From Semisulcospira habei (lineage: Eukaryota; Mollusca; Gastropoda; Semisulcospiridae), in the NCBI GenBank assembly GCA_036245525.1, contig BTPG01000003.1:156963080-157027079 (forward strand): a DNA stretch of 64,000 nt, written 5' to 3'. This document shows positions 10,949 to 21,611 of the stretch, one piece after another (within the stretch, counting starts at the first letter, position 1; each line of letters starts with the position of its first letter). The notes below the pieces were generated by a model that was not told the DNA's origin, ran no database searches, and saw nothing but the letters and a program-made list of their open reading frames with translations. Made by a program: the position numbers and the translations under genes.

Positions 10949-11021
10949 AAACAAAATGTCGGACAGCGTCGTTAGCAATGGCGACAGCGATCGCTTTGCC
11001 GACTTGAAAAGGCTAAAAAGT
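10949..11021 (+). repeat. Dispersed repeat containing an ATG-led open stretch, copy 2
   Basis: AAAATGTCGGACAGCGTCGT followed by TAGCAATGGCGACAGCGATC reads MSDSVVSNGDSDRFADLKRL and then meets a possible donor GTAAG at 11020. Relatives occur at 11371 (plus) and 8337 (minus), both with stops soon after. The repetition makes a host exon unlikely. Confidence 0.6.
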
Positions 11022-11370
11022 AAGAAAGTACAGGCCAGGCCGCGATCGGAAGTTTTTCTAGTGTGACACTTGACGTAGCCTGGTCTGTTTCAAGCGTTTT
11101 CACGAAACACTGGGGCCCATATGCCCTAGTTAGAGTGTACCAGAAACGACTTTGCTAATTTCCACGTCAGTGCCCTCGGAAACTAAGCCGCATCAGCCCA
11201 AAATACACTCAAAACAAAAACTATTTCATTAATTGCTGTCCATTTTTAAATGAAATTTTATCACTTTTTGTTTATTTTGCAAAATCACATTTTGAATGAA
11301 ATAGGCGATAGATAAAAAACCCACAAGAAACGTTATAAAAAGAAAACGAGCATTTGACGTGAGTTAAAAA

Positions 11371-11742
11371 CAAAGATGTCCGACTGCATCGTTAGCAATG
11401 GAACCCCATTACCGACGTGGAAAGGCTGAGTTTGGAATTTTTGGAGAGGAATGTCTCAGAGTCAGTAGTGACCAGACTTTGCAGCCGTGAACTAAAGATC
11501 TGGGTCAGTGCATTTGCCACTGCTCTGGTTGTGTTTCAGTATAGGTCAGTGTTGACCCGTACCAACCCCCAACCCACCCCTCTCCGGCCCGGCATTCAGT
11601 GAAACCAGATGGGAGGCGGCGCGTGCCGTCCCTATTAAGAAATTTCTGTCAACAAGAGGGCTACTGGGACGCTTGTGATGCGCGTGCCGTCCCTATTAAG
11701 AAATTTCTGTCAACAAGAGGGCTACTGGGACGCTTGTGATGA
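11371..11742 (+). repeat. Dispersed repeat copy 3, with an internal 61-bp duplication
   Basis: It starts with the ATGTCCGACTGCATCGTTAG motif and continues through CCCGGCATTCAGTGAAACCA. The terminal module GCGTGCCGTCCCTATTAAGA is perfectly duplicated (11621-11681 and 11682-11742). The inverted partner lies at 7826-8340. Confidence 0.8.
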
Positions 11743-11861
11743 TATGGATGGGACAATAGGGTGGTCACTGACTAAGTGGGTATGAATACTGAATCCCAGT
11801 AAAAGCTTTTTGTGAACTGAAGCCTTAATAAAGGTCAGGTGTGCCCCATTAATCATTGTAA

Positions 11862-12022
11862 CTTCAACATTAAAGGTCACCAACAGTCAAAGGAACATGA
11901 ATACATAGCAGTTTCAGCAAGAGGCATAAATCCTCATGAGCCCCCGCAACTGCAGGGCTCATGAAGATATGTGCCTCTTGCAGTTGGGTTGTGTTCATTT
12001 TTTCTCAGCAGTGAAAGGGTTA
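11862..12022. mobile_element. Family C palindromic MITE
   Basis: Hairpin arms GCAAGAGGCATAAATCCTCA and TGTGCCTCTTGC meet at GAGCCCCCGCAACTGCAGG. The right flank runs CTCAGCAGTGAAAGGGTTAA. The left end is degraded. Confidence 0.75.
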
Positions 12023-12029
12023 ATGCTGT

Positions 12030-12135
12030 TAATGACTCATTGAGCCCTGACACCCCATTGCAAGATAATTGATCGACCATGATAGTTCAAGGGTGGCGCC
12101 AGAATAGCTATCATGGTTGATCGGTCTCCTAAATT
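12030..12135. mobile_element. Family B palindrome, centre deleted
   Basis: TTGATCGACCATGATAGTTC and ATAGCTATCATGGTTGATCG face each other, but the central GGCGCC region and part of the right arm are lost. Confidence 0.7.
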
Positions 12136-12310
12136 GTAATGCAGTCTTCCGACAAAAAGTCGACACAATGGGATGTAGTTAGTTGTAGATAATTCATGCC
12201 TTGTTGATGGAGATTCGTTTGTATCCTAAGATCAAGACAGTCTTCCAGGTGAAGTTTACGAGTTAGTTGTTCCTAGTTTTTTTAAAGACCTGTGTTTGTT
12301 TTTCTCCCAG

Positions 12311-12447
12311 AAAAAGCAAGAAAGTAGACAGCAGCAGCCAGCCACACAGACCAAACAGAAGGTCAAACGTCCGATGAATGCATTTATTCGATGGTCCAAA
12401 ACCAAACGGCAAGAGTACCTAAGCAAATACCCAAACACAAACAACAG
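12311..12447 (+). CDS. SOX-type HMG-box gene, exon with first half of the HMG box
   Basis: HMG-box proteins of the SOX family bind and bend DNA in the nucleus. The exon follows a good acceptor (TTTGTTTTTCTCCCAG, ending 12310) and reads KKQESRQQQPATQTKQ, then KVKRPMNAFIRWSKTKRQEY and LSKYPNTNN, before the donor AG/GTGATG at 12448. RPMNAF and the following tryptophan are the SOX/TCF-type helix-1 signature. The last codon is split AG|A and is completed by the exon at 12963. Resemblance of the NN-EIS-V-L junction to SOX30/SoxH is a tentative impression. The exon lies in plus orientation between family B and C palindromes. Confidence 0.85.
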
Positions 12448-12962
12448 GTGATGACAGATCTGTAATGTTGGCCTTGTGTACTGAAACATGTGTGAATCAA
12501 ATCATTACCAGTGTGGATGTGGAGGCCAGGAGTTTTTTTTGTTTTTTTTAAATTGAAACAATATGCGCTGCTGGGAGGGGAGGGGGGGGGGGGGGTAAAT
12601 ATTTGGGTTCATGTTTAGGGCTTGTGCTTTTGTCTTTATTTATTTGCAGTGTGACCTAGCTGTAATTAATGAGTAATTTGTAAATAGTTGGGGGAGGGGT
12701 GGGGGGGATGATAATTGTTTCAGAACAAAATCGCCTCATTAAAGTATTTATTATTATCTGCATAATTGTGCAGTTCCACTAAGCAGACAATCCTCGGGCT
12801 GATATTAGCTGCAGTTGGCATTTGCACAATAGTGAAAAGACCAACTGCATGTTGGCCCAAACACATTAGCTGCAGTTGACCTTTGCATGACCGTGTGCAG
12901 GTCAGTTGCGGCTGACAACGGTGCAAGGACCTTTTTCTCACTGTATTGTTCCTGGTCTACAG
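12448..12962 (+). other. Intron of the HMG-box gene
   Basis: Donor GTGATG at 12448 and acceptor CTGTATTGTTCCTGGTCTAC followed by AG at 12961-12962. The 515-bp intron holds poly-T (12533-12550) and poly-G (12577-12594) tracts and no recognised repeat. Position inside the HMG box, after helix 1, matches the fact that several SOX groups have an intron within the box. Confidence 0.8.
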
Positions 12963-13098
12963 AGAGATCAGTGTGATGTTGTCTAGCGAGTGGCACGAGA
13001 TGGACAAAGGCCAGAAACAACGGCTGGTAGAGGAGGCTAAAGTTCAGGCTGACCTCCAGCGACAGCAACACCCTGACTGTTGGAAGAGGAAGAAATAG
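12963..13098 (+). CDS. SOX-type HMG-box gene, terminal exon
   Basis: This completes the HMG box: (R)EISVMLSSEWHEMDKGQKQ, then RLVEEAKVQADLQRQQHPDC and WKRKK, stop TAG at 13096-13098. EISxxLxxEW, the helix-3 EEAK and HPD near the end are family hallmarks. The protein stops only five residues after the HPDC, so no C-terminal transactivation region is encoded here, unlike most SOX proteins. Together with 12311-12447 it makes a nearly complete 73-residue HMG box. No clear polyadenylation signal was seen in the next 150 bp; a family A element begins at 13256. Confidence 0.85.
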
Positions 13099-13255
13099 GG
13101 CGTTGCCATGTCTTAATTTATTATGGAGACTACACTCCAAGGTAACGGCTAGGATGGAGTTATCAGCCTTTCTGCTAGGATTTAAAATAGTCCATCATCG
13201 GGACAGACTGCACGATAAAAATCCGTCTCAGGCGCTCTTCAGACCGTCACGTACT

Positions 13256-13469
13256 TTAACCCATTCAGCCCTGACGCACTACAGCAGGAGATGGGTCGAC
13301 CATTATAATTCAAGGGTAGTGCCCGATTAGCTTGGCGCCTATCGGCGCCAAGCTAATCTGGCACTGCCCTTGAATTATCATGGTCGATCCACCTCCTGCA
13401 ACTGGTGAATAGTCATTAGATTGTGCCCCAAAATTTGGGAAATACATGCGTCGGGCTGAATGAGTGAAA
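13256..13469 (+). mobile_element. Family A palindromic MITE, complete
   Basis: TTAACCCATTCAGCCCTGAC at the left. The arms meet at GGCGCCTATCGGCGCC, and the right end is CGGGCTGAATGAGTGAAA. The stem runs about 60 bp per arm with few mismatches. Confidence 0.85.
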
Positions 13470-13922
13470 CGCAGACTGGGATAAGTAACTGGCAATTTGG
13501 TGTCATGAGAGGGGGTAAAGAGACATAACTGTTTGTTCATAAGTAATGGTTGTCCAGCCTTGAGCAATTCCCCTTGGTATGTGCACAGCCTTGCACCCGC
13601 CAAATAAGGGTGACCTCAGCAGATCAATCTTTTGCGTTTTTGGACTTCTTTTTTCATTCTTCCTTCACAAGCTTACATAAATGCTGCACCATGATGACAC
13701 GTGTGAATAATGCAGTCTGATGGTTTCCAATTATTGCGATATACTGATGCTGATGTGTACTTAGAAATGCTTACCTCATATTATATGGCCTGTATTAATT
13801 GAAATTGTCAGCCGGCCTATGTAAACACGTGTGCAGTCCTGATAAGTCATTGATTGAAATCTATCCATCAGGGCCAAAGCTGTTCTATGGCTGAACCGAA
13901 GGTACACCTTCGGGACCCAGCC

Positions 13923-14137
13923 CTTTAAACCCTTCCATGCCACTGCACATACACTGTATGTAAATCATGGTTCATTCAACAACCAAAAGCCAACACCATC
14001 CAAGAAGCATCAATACACAATGGTCTCAGCAAGAGGCATAGATCCTCATGAGCCCCCGCAGTTGCGGGGGCTCATGAGGATTTATGCCTCTTGCAGTTGT
14101 ATCGTGTTCACTTTTTTCTTGCAACTCAAGGGGTTAT
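13923..14137. mobile_element. Family C palindromic MITE
   Basis: Left end TTTAAACCCTTCCATGCCAC, hairpin CTCATGAGCCCCCGCAGTTG and its complement, then TATGCCTCTTGCAG and a right end AAGGGGTTA. The arms GCAAGAGGCATAGATCCTCA and TGAGGATTTATGCCTCTTGC pair almost fully. Confidence 0.8.
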
Positions 14138-14644
14138 GGTACTGCCTGCTTATGTTTGTATGTTTTCTTGTGCTTTTTGTCTTCAGACTACATCTGGAGG
14201 TGTACAGCAATGATCTCAAGTGATATGCAGCATATAGTCGACATGGGCCAGATGAATGTTTCCCTCCGAACTCCCTCACTGTGACGTGCGTGTGCATGTG
14301 ATGATGCTGGCACAAGCTCAAAAGGATGTGTTCGTTTGGTGTGTTATGTGCACAGTTGTGACAAGTATATGCAGCTTGCAGGGCCTTCAAGCTTTCTTGT
14401 ATTGCTTTTTAGCCTGTACATTTTAAAATATTATTCACAAATTTGCCACACAAAAAATCCTGGTTTCCAAAAGACGTTTGGAAATTAGAAGGAGGTCAAA
14501 ACTGCATGTATTTCGACGAAAAAAAAAGTGAATTAAAAGCAATCGCATGTTTGTCTGGACTTTAAATTCACTTTTTTCATCAAAAATCGTTCAGATTGCC
14601 CTACTTATGATTTCCAGAAATTGCCTATTGTGCTTATATCATTT

Positions 14645-14790
14645 AGCCCTGACGGATCCACTGTAACAGGAGATGATCGAACATGTTAGCTCAAGAGTGG
14701 TGACAAAATCACTTGGAGCATGTAGGCGCCATGCAATTTTGGCACTGCTCTTGAGCTGTTTTCTTTGATCTGTTACCAGAACCGTTATGA
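14645..14790. mobile_element. Family B palindrome, strongly diverged
   Basis: AGGAGATGATCGAACATG, CTCAAGAGTGGTGACAAAAT, central TAGGCGCCATG and CACTGCTCTTGAGC preserve the family order with many substitutions. Confidence 0.6.
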
Positions 14791-14990
14791 AATCTTCAGA
14801 GAAAAACTCTTGAACTTGGGAATTCAGACCAAAGTGCTGGACATGTTAAGGTTAAGTTTGATGAAAAAAAAAACCACGTTCTTAGCATCAGTTTAAAAAA
14901 CTGAATAAAAAATCCTGTGTGTCATGGACTAGAAACTCAGCTCTTATCATTCGGAATACACCAGTGTGTGAAATAATTTTGACTAAAATA

Positions 14991-15089
14991 TTTCAAGGGT
15001 AGTGCAAAAAATAGCTTGGCGCCTCTAGGCATCAAGCTATTCTGGCACCACCCTTGAACTAAAGCAATTGGTCTATATCCTTATCTGTA
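14991..15089. mobile_element. Family B palindrome, arms only
   Basis: TTTCAAGGGTAGTGC, then ATAGCTTGGCGCCTCTAGGC, then AAGCTATTCTGGCACCACCC. The outer flanks are lost. Confidence 0.75.
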
Positions 15090-15485
15090 AGTACTATAAT
15101 GTAGTTTGCATGTGGCAGTGTACAAATTTGAAGCGTTTAGCCTCAGTATGATATGGGTTAGTTAACTTCTGTGCCAGAGAAACGTGGATATATAAGTAGC
15201 AGTATGAGACATGGATCCTTGTTGACCCAAAATATGCAGGATCTTCGCAAGAGTGACATTCACTGATAACTGACTGGACAGTCAGATTCTGTACATGATG
15301 GCACGATCAGTACAGATGTGTGCACAAAATGGTCACCAGATGGATGGGTCAGACGGTTGACAAGTATTTGACCTGATCTTTCTTACGGTCACTGGGTGAC
15401 TATACAAATGTATAAAATCAAAACAAACCTTTTTGCTCCTTTTCTGCTCTTTTGATTTTATATAACCGTGGTTTGCTCGTCCGTT

Positions 15486-15553
15486 CAACCCCCTTGTACA
15501 TGCAGACACCGGTCCTGTTCACAGGCCCGGTGGCTGCATGCACAAGAGGGTTA
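15486..15553. mobile_element. Family P palindrome
   Basis: CAACCCCCTTGTACATGCAG facing CTGCATGCACAAGAGGGTTA around an inner GGTCCTGTTCACAGGCC hairpin. The whole element is about 68 bp and is mostly stem. Confidence 0.8.
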
Positions 15554-15690
15554 AATGTTGTATGGGTACTGTTTCTGTCATGAAATGGTTGTGCCATTTG
15601 TTTTGTGCCCATACGCTAATTTGATTGTACGCAGAAACCGTCTTGACGCAGTAATGGAGTTTTTAAAGTCATTGAATCCAGTCGTGTTTT

Positions 15691-15917
15691 CACCCCTTCA
15701 CTGCCAAGGAAACATGAACATGATCTAATGTCAAGAGACATAGATCCTCCTGAGCCACCCGCATCTGCGGGGGCTCATGAGGATCGATGCCTCTTGCTGA
15801 CACAATGTTGTATATCAGTGTTCCTAATTGTAACTATTGGGCAGCTGGGGTCGTTTGACATTACTAGCTAAGTACCTAGAAACGCAACCTGCGGTCACTG
15901 GCGGTAAACGGGTTGAA
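15691..15917. mobile_element. Family C palindromic MITE
   Basis: Starts TTCACCCCTTCACTGCCAAG and ends GGTCACTGGCGGTAAACGGG. The hairpin (AAGAGACATAGATCCTCCTG, CGGGGGCTCATGAGGATCGA) carries unpaired changes, so it is older than most copies. Confidence 0.75.
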
Positions 15918-16000
15918 ATATTAATTATATTTTACAGAGACATGTCAAAGGAACACCAGAAGTGTTCAAGCCAATAACTGCTCGAGTCATTTTATGTACT

Positions 16001-16070
16001 GTGTGCTCGTCTGTGATTTTGGACATTACGGCCTTTGGCCGTAAGGTCCAAAATCACAGACCAGCACACA
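16001..16070. mobile_element. Family G palindrome
   Basis: GTGCTCGTCTGTGATTTTGG then ACATTACGGCCTTTGGCCGT, mirrored by AAGGTCCAAAATCACAGACC. The stem is about 30 bp with one mismatch and almost no loop. A second copy is at 57943. Confidence 0.85.
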
Positions 16071-16686
16071 CACACACCCACACCAGTATATGTATTGATC
16101 TCAGATAGACGGAAGAGAAACAAACAGTGCGTGTCATTCCAGTCTTAATTCGTGCACCCCGGACATGGCAACGAGTTGGATTGACAGTTTGAAGGCCTGG
16201 ATCCACGATAAGGCAGTGTCATATGACAGTGATAGATCGAATGAGTTGCTATGGGCGCGGGCTGAATCTGACATTATGATCAGGTACTGTTGGATGTCTG
16301 AAGGGGATTAGCTCGTAGACCAAGCGTGTAGTGAGGTATATTATACAGTTCTAGAGCCATACAACAACAACAAAAATACAAAGGCCCTGGCCGGGGTTAG
16401 TAGGGGATAGAACATATGTTGAGTATGATAGCATCTGGCAGCCATTTATATTTCTCATGGCACACACACCTCCCTAGGCCTTCGAAAGTAGCAACAGAGC
16501 CTGAGTGTTGACCTTTGCCTACTCTGTAATCAGCTCCAACCAGCAGTGCTATCTAAGTAGCACTACCATGTGTTTGGGCATATCATGCATTGCTGATTCG
16601 ATGCTGCCGTATGGCATTGCCGTATCGTGGTGGTGCTAGACTGATTTACTGTCTTGGATGTGCCAGTCATTTCTGCTGCCTAAAAC

Positions 16687-16745
16687 TATCATGATCAATC
16701 TGTCTCCTGAACTGGTATGTAGACTTTAGAAGACAGTTCTCCAGT
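16687..16745. mobile_element. Family B right-half fragment
   Basis: TATCATGATCAATCTGTCTC, CTGAACTGGTATG and TTCTCCAG correspond to the right arm and flank seen at 54570-54612. Confidence 0.5.
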
Positions 16746-16775
16746 TTGGATATGCTGACCTTTAGAATTGTAGAA

Positions 16776-16977
16776 ACTAACCCAGCGCCACATTTCCCAA
16801 ATTTTGGAGGTGTCATCTAATGACTGTGTACCAGTTGCAGGAGGTGGATGGACCATAATTCAAGGGTACTGTCTGATCAGCGTGGCGCCATCAGGCACCA
16901 ACTTAATCTGGCAATACCATTGATTTATGTCGCTCGATCCATCTTGCTGTAGTGTTTTTGGGCTAGATGGATTAATG
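16776..16977 (-). mobile_element. Family A palindromic MITE, reverse orientation
   Basis: The usual right flank (CCCAAATTTTGGAGGTGTCA) comes first, then GGAGGTGGATGGACCATAAT, centre GGCGCCATCAGGCACC, and an end TTGGGCTAGATGGATTAA. Confidence 0.75.
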
Positions 16978-16987
16978 TTACATTTCA

Positions 16988-17041
16988 TTAACACCCTTGT
17001 GCATGCAGCCACCGGGGTTGGTCACAGTACCAGTGGATTAA
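16988..17041. mobile_element. Family P palindrome, right arm decayed
   Basis: TTAACACCCTTGTGCATGCA then GCCACCGGGGTTGGTCACAG; the right arm is reduced to CCAGTGGATTAAG. Confidence 0.6.
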
Positions 17042-17456
17042 GACTATTTTGCGTTCGTTTTCTTTTTGCAAATTCAAGACTAAAATGATACTCATAATAT
17101 TGTGTTGTATATAGTGCACACTCTGCACCTCATCATGCAAACAGGTGTCATGAGAGTTTAGCAAATTGTCACAGGTCGGCCTCAGTTTTGCGCGCTTCAG
17201 TACATTACGGTATCGGATATGATGCGCACAAGTTCCTGATGGGCGCACAACGCCCGGTGAGCAAAACGTCCTTGGGCTGTTGTCAGCCAGTGCATTTACT
17301 GACGTTACCCCAAAGACAGTTTGCCTTACCAAGGTTTTTTTTCTCTCTTCAAAAGTCTAACAATAAAGTGATCGAGAGTAACGTGTTCTAACATTATGGC
17401 TCCCAGGTACCGCGATACATTGAGGCTGACCTGTTTTATACAGCTGGCACATATAT

Positions 17457-17664
17457 TGACCCATAGCCCCAACGCCCTACAGCAGGAGATGGATTGACTA
17501 TGACAATTCAAGGGTAGTGCCAGATTAGCATGGCGCCTGAAGGTGCCAAGGTAATCTGGCAGTACCCTTGAACTATCATGGTCAATCCATCTCCTGCAAC
17601 TGGCACATGGTCGTTAGGTGACATCTCCAAAATTTGGGAATGCGGCTGTGGGGTTGTATGTGTT
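17457..17664 (+). mobile_element. Family A palindromic MITE
   Basis: TTGACCCATAGCCCCAACGC; arms GCAGGAGATGGATTGACTAT and TCATGGTCAATCCATCTCCT; centre GCGCCTGAAGGTGCC; right flank CACATGGTCGTTAGGTGACA. Both arms share the GATTGA/TCAATC variant, a matched change from the GATCGA form. Confidence 0.85.
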
Positions 17665-17736
17665 AGCTATAGAGATGTTAATTGAATACAGTTGTTACTA
17701 GTTCTGTTTTTTTTAACTCGTGTTATGCCTTTTCTT

Positions 17737-17812
17737 AGCCCCCTAGTGCACGCAGACCCCATACGTGTACTGCAAATATAGTACCGGTGACTTCATGCAC
17801 AAGGGGATTAAT
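17737..17812. mobile_element. Family P palindrome
   Basis: TTAGCCCCCTAGTGCACGCA faces TTCATGCACAAGGGGATTAA; the inner arm region is altered. Confidence 0.6.
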
Positions 17813-18029
17813 TTTAACCCCAGAACAAAAGGTGTTGCAAATGACACGGTGATGGAAAAAAAAAAAACCGACAAGTATTTCAACAAATATTTATTACTTT
17901 TTACAGAGTTGTCTGTATTCGTTTTGCTGTACAGCTGCAAACGAGATCAACGGTTTGCACGAGTTATGTTTCCTAAAGAAACTTTCACTGCACACAATGC
18001 GTCGGTGATCTAACAAATTTCTGTCTGCT

Positions 18030-18120
18030 TCCTGTGGCAGTGCGGTGGTAGCGCCTTTTTGTCACGACAATTCCTGCAGGAATCATCGTGGCAAAAAGCG
18101 CTACCGACAACGAAAGGGTT
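18030..18120. mobile_element. Family D palindrome
   Basis: GGTAGCGCCTTTTTGTCACG, centre ACAATTCCTGCAGGAATCAT, then AAGCGCTACCGACAACGAAA. The left outer end is degraded. Confidence 0.75.
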
Positions 18121-18140
18121 GGTTAATTCGCCTACTTAGT

Positions 18141-18274
18141 AACCCTGCCAGCCCTGATATACGACATGTGGATTGACCACGATAGCTCAAGGTATTGCCA
18201 AAGCAGTTTGGGGCCTCTTGGCACCTTAGCCGTTCTGACACCACTCTTGAACTACTGGCAATGAAAGGTTGAAA
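18141..18274. mobile_element. Family B palindrome, diverged
   Basis: ATTGACCACGATAGCTCAAG, central GGGGCCTCTTGGCACC and ACACCACTCTTGAACTACTG. Confidence 0.6.
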
Positions 18275-18363
18275 TTAGTGTTTGTCAATATTTTGCGGTG
18301 AACGAAAAGCCGCGATCAACTGATTAGTTTTGTGAGTGCATTTGTATCTTCAAAACGTGTGCT

Positions 18364-18466
18364 GGTCAGTAGACAAATGATCATCGGGCCAACGCTGGCC
18401 GCAGAAGTTCCGCGCAATGCTCTTCCAACTGTGGCTGTTGGGCCTGATGACCTTTTGCATACTGAC
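18364..18466. mobile_element. Family E palindrome, diverged
   Basis: GATCATCGGGCCAACGCTGG faces GTTGGGCCTGATGACCTTTT around a decayed centre. Confidence 0.65.
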
Positions 18467-18513
18467 ATGTAAAGTCCACAATCGCAGACTGATGTGCAAA
18501 TTATGATCACAGC

Positions 18514-18722
18514 TCAACCCATTTAGCCTCGACGCACAGCTACAGCAGGAGGCGGACTGACCATGATAATTCAAGGGTTGTGCCAGATTAGCTTGGCGCC
18601 AAGCAAATCTGGCATGACCCTTAAATTATCATGGTCGATCCATCTCCTGCAACTGATACATAGTCGTTGAGTAACACCTCCAGAATTATGGAAATGCACC
18701 GTTTGGGGTTGAATGGGTTGTT
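18514..18722 (+). mobile_element. Family A palindromic MITE
   Basis: CAACCCATTTAGCCTCGACG at the left, TTGGGGTTGAATGGGTTGTT at the right. The arms join directly at AGCTTGGCGCCAAGC with no loop. Confidence 0.85.
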
Positions 18723-18959
18723 ACAGTTTTTACTCTTTTCAGTGCATTGAAATCTGTGCTGTCAGATATCAGTACTGTTTTGTACAAAAAGATGGATGAT
18801 TTTTAACCATGTGGCAGTGCATATAGCGTCGCTGCATGGAGTGAACTGTACTTTTAAATCTAAACGTTTAAAACGACATTCTCCAGACAATAAAGAGTTA
18901 ATAGTCCAGGAATATCTCCTTTGCAACTGTTCTTGGTGTGCCTTACAGTAATGCTGCAC

Positions 18960-19600
18960 AAAAGCTTAAATTTTCTTTAAAGACCCACTACCGCCGTAAC
19001 TGTTCCAAGAATTTAAGATACACTTCTCTAACAGATGGTTACGAAACGCTGCACACAGGTCTAGTTATGGTTCATGTAGACACAGGACAATCCATTTCAG
19101 CACACATCGTCTTTATATCAAGTAACCTGACAACTACTCAACTCTGTTCGATAAATACCATGCTTTCAGTATGAGAAACAGCTAAAAATGGATTGACACG
19201 CTAACGGTGCGCAGAATAAATAAGTGCCATTACTCGTACGCTTTTGCTGCGTGTCCAAACTGCTGTTAAAGTTCATTAGGTGTGTCGACAAGTCATAACA
19301 AACAACTGGTGCTGAAATGCGTCTTCAGATGTATGCATAATGGTACTTTAATGATGAATTTTGAATGTCGCAAAATGACAGACTTTTTTCTACTCTTCTT
19401 CTCAGGATTTTAACGTACGAGAGATTCGAGAGACTATGATCCTCCGATGCGCACATAGGGCAGCGGCCGGAAAGCATCTGTTATGTGTGCTTATTCGAAT
19501 GGATTGTGAAAAAGGCAGACAAGACTTAGTTGGGGCAAGACATCATTGATAACCCATATAGCATGTGTTTCGAAGTTTAGCAATCAAATCCCGCACTTGA
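18960..19600. other. Stretch with no recognised feature
   Basis: Unique-looking, moderately AT-rich DNA. No palindrome, microsatellite or convincing exon was seen. Confidence 0.5.
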
Positions 19601-19610
19601 GCTGGTCGCA

Positions 19611-19824
19611 TTAACTCATTCCACACCAGGACTGAAATCCTCCAGTTTTGAAGTTGCCCTCTGAAGGACTGTATTACAATTCTTGAGAGATCGAGCATGA
19701 TAGTTCAAGGGTGGTGCCAGAATAGCTTGGCGCGCCTATAGGCGCCAAGCTATTCTGGCACCACCCTTGAACTTTCATGCTCGATCTTTGTCTTGCTGTG
19801 GTGTGTCGGGGCTGAATGAGTTAA
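19611..19824 (+). mobile_element. Family B palindromic MITE, complete
   Basis: TTAACTCATTCCACACCAGG on the left and GGGGCTGAATGAGTTAA on the right. The arms GATCGAGCATGATAGTTCAA and TTGAACTTTCATGCTCGATC carry the matched AGCATG/CATGCT variant, unlike the ACCATG of other copies. Centre GCGCGCCTATAGGCGCC. Confidence 0.9.
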
Positions 19825-20013
19825 TAACATATGTGTAACATACAACTGAAATGTTTTATTTAAATTTGGCATTATGTCCAACGAACGGGCATATTCCTTC
19901 TCTCGAAATTGATCCCCCAAAATCTACAGAGAGAAAGGAACATGAGTGGATAACTATTTAATTTTTACAAAATCTTTTTATTTCTGTTCTATCAGGAGCT
20001 TGGCATTTACATT

Positions 20014-20101
20014 AATCATTTGGCTGTCAGTAGTGCTTTTCGTCACAATGATTCCTACAGGAATCATCGCGACAAAAAGAGCTACTGACAGCCAGATTTT
20101 A
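20014..20101. mobile_element. Family D palindrome
   Basis: TTAATCATTTGGCTGTCAGT at the left, ATGATTCCTACAGGAATCAT at the centre, GAGCTACTGACAGCCAGATT at the right, ending TTTTAA. Both arms carry the matched TCAG/CTGA change against TCGG/CCGA of other copies. Confidence 0.85.
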
Positions 20102-20737
20102 AGTGGGCATTTTATTCATATTACCAGTAGACATTGGTCTAGAATCACAAATCAATACTCACATTGGTAGATGAATTTTGAACCATTTTACTGCGGAGAA
20201 AATTTAACGCCCCCAGGGATCGCGATTGTTGTCTGTTTTCTTTTTTTGTGTGAGTAAATCATGTATTTTTGGGAGGCCTTCAGTATGCATTTTGGCAGAT
20301 GTGAAAGGTCAGCTTCAGCCTGTTTAGGTACTATGGTGAATTGGCCTGTGATTTTTCTGGAAGCAGATATATAGACTAGACGTGAAGTTAATACATAAAA
20401 AAAAACATAAGCAGCAGTCGGCTTGTCTGTTAGCCAAAACTGTTGCCAAGACGGAAGTCACAAAAGCTAAAAACACAATATATTTTTTACTCAATATTAG
20501 TAATAGTTGTTCTGCATCTCTGTGTGTGTGCGTGCGTGTGTAATTGTGTGTTTTAAGAAGATATTGTCAGCAGGTAATTCATTTATTTATTTATTTACTG
20601 AAGGACAGTACAGGTTTGTGCTCATCTTTAAAATGTACAGCCGTGTCGAGTACGCCTCAGCATTTATGTCCCTTTTGTTTCAAACGGTACTGAGATTACA
20701 ACGTAAGTTACCGTACGTTGTCCTTTGTACGAATAAA

Positions 20738-20757
20738 GTATGGTTGTGAATTAAGCA

Positions 20758-20850
<93 letters not shown>

Positions 20851-20863
20851 GCTTAATTCACAA

Positions 20864-20908
<45 letters not shown>

Positions 20909-20936
20909 TTTTATTTTTTTTTTTTTGGGGGGGGGG
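20738..20936. repeat. (TA)n hairpin, second (TA)n, poly-T and poly-G
   Basis: TATGGTTGTGAATTAAGCAT (20739-20758) is inverted at 20848-20867 around (TA)n of about 86 bp. A second (TA)n follows (20865-20905), then T-rich DNA and a G run ending 20936. Confidence 0.9.
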
Positions 20937-20939
20937 ATT

Positions 20940-21600
20940 ATTCGCTAATTATCCTACTTTCAGCGAGGTTTCCTTTGTTCTTTACACATCGTTTGTGTAG
21001 TTGTGTCGCCTGTGAGTCGGATGTCAAAAGTTCGTTATCGTGTTCCGCGACCATGTCCTGCATTCCAGGAGTTTGCTACCATGTGGCCTATGGAACCCTA
21101 CACACAGACGAGGGCCACCCTGGGCGTCAATTCTGAAACGGTATGCATCGGTAAGCGATAAGGAATTGTGACGTCCCTTAATTGCAACTCGATACATAAC
21201 TTTTGACATCACAGCCTCAGAACTTCGATGTAGGGCCCTTTCAGAGTTATTATGAGATAAGAAAAAAAAACAAAGTAAACGAAACCCCTGTATAGGTTAT
21301 ATCGAGTCAACCCAACTGTCAAACCGGCATGACATGAAACGGATAAATACTTGACATAAACGGATGGATTGTGATGATTTAAGAACCTCGACTTGCTTAT
21401 GACACACAGTTCTGGATCCTCGGCAGAGCTTCGGAGCCATAATTTGTGTGTCAAACGAAAGTATAGGCTTATAAATCATCTTGTGATAGTGTGGGTGTGT
21501 TTAGTCGTGTAAAGGAGGGAATGACTATCAGTGCCTATGTTCAACTGTGTCGTGAAAAAAATGTCACTCGATTTAAGGTAAAACCACTTTCAAAAAGTTG
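20940..21600. other. Stretch with no recognised feature
   Basis: Mixed-composition DNA. Minus-strand frames at 21024-21212 and 21209-21479 show no recognised domain. Confidence 0.5.
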
Positions 21601-21611
21601 TATATGCTAAG

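Noticed and set aside
10956..11019. First exon of the HMG-box gene (ATG, then GTAAG donor)
   Set aside because: It would end in phase 1 while the HMG exon requires phase 0, and the segment is a repeat with two other copies containing stops.
16160..16300. Possible exon beginning ATGGCAACGAGTTGG
   Set aside because: Short open frame with no recognised domain and no convincing donor; composition like the neighbouring intergenic DNA.
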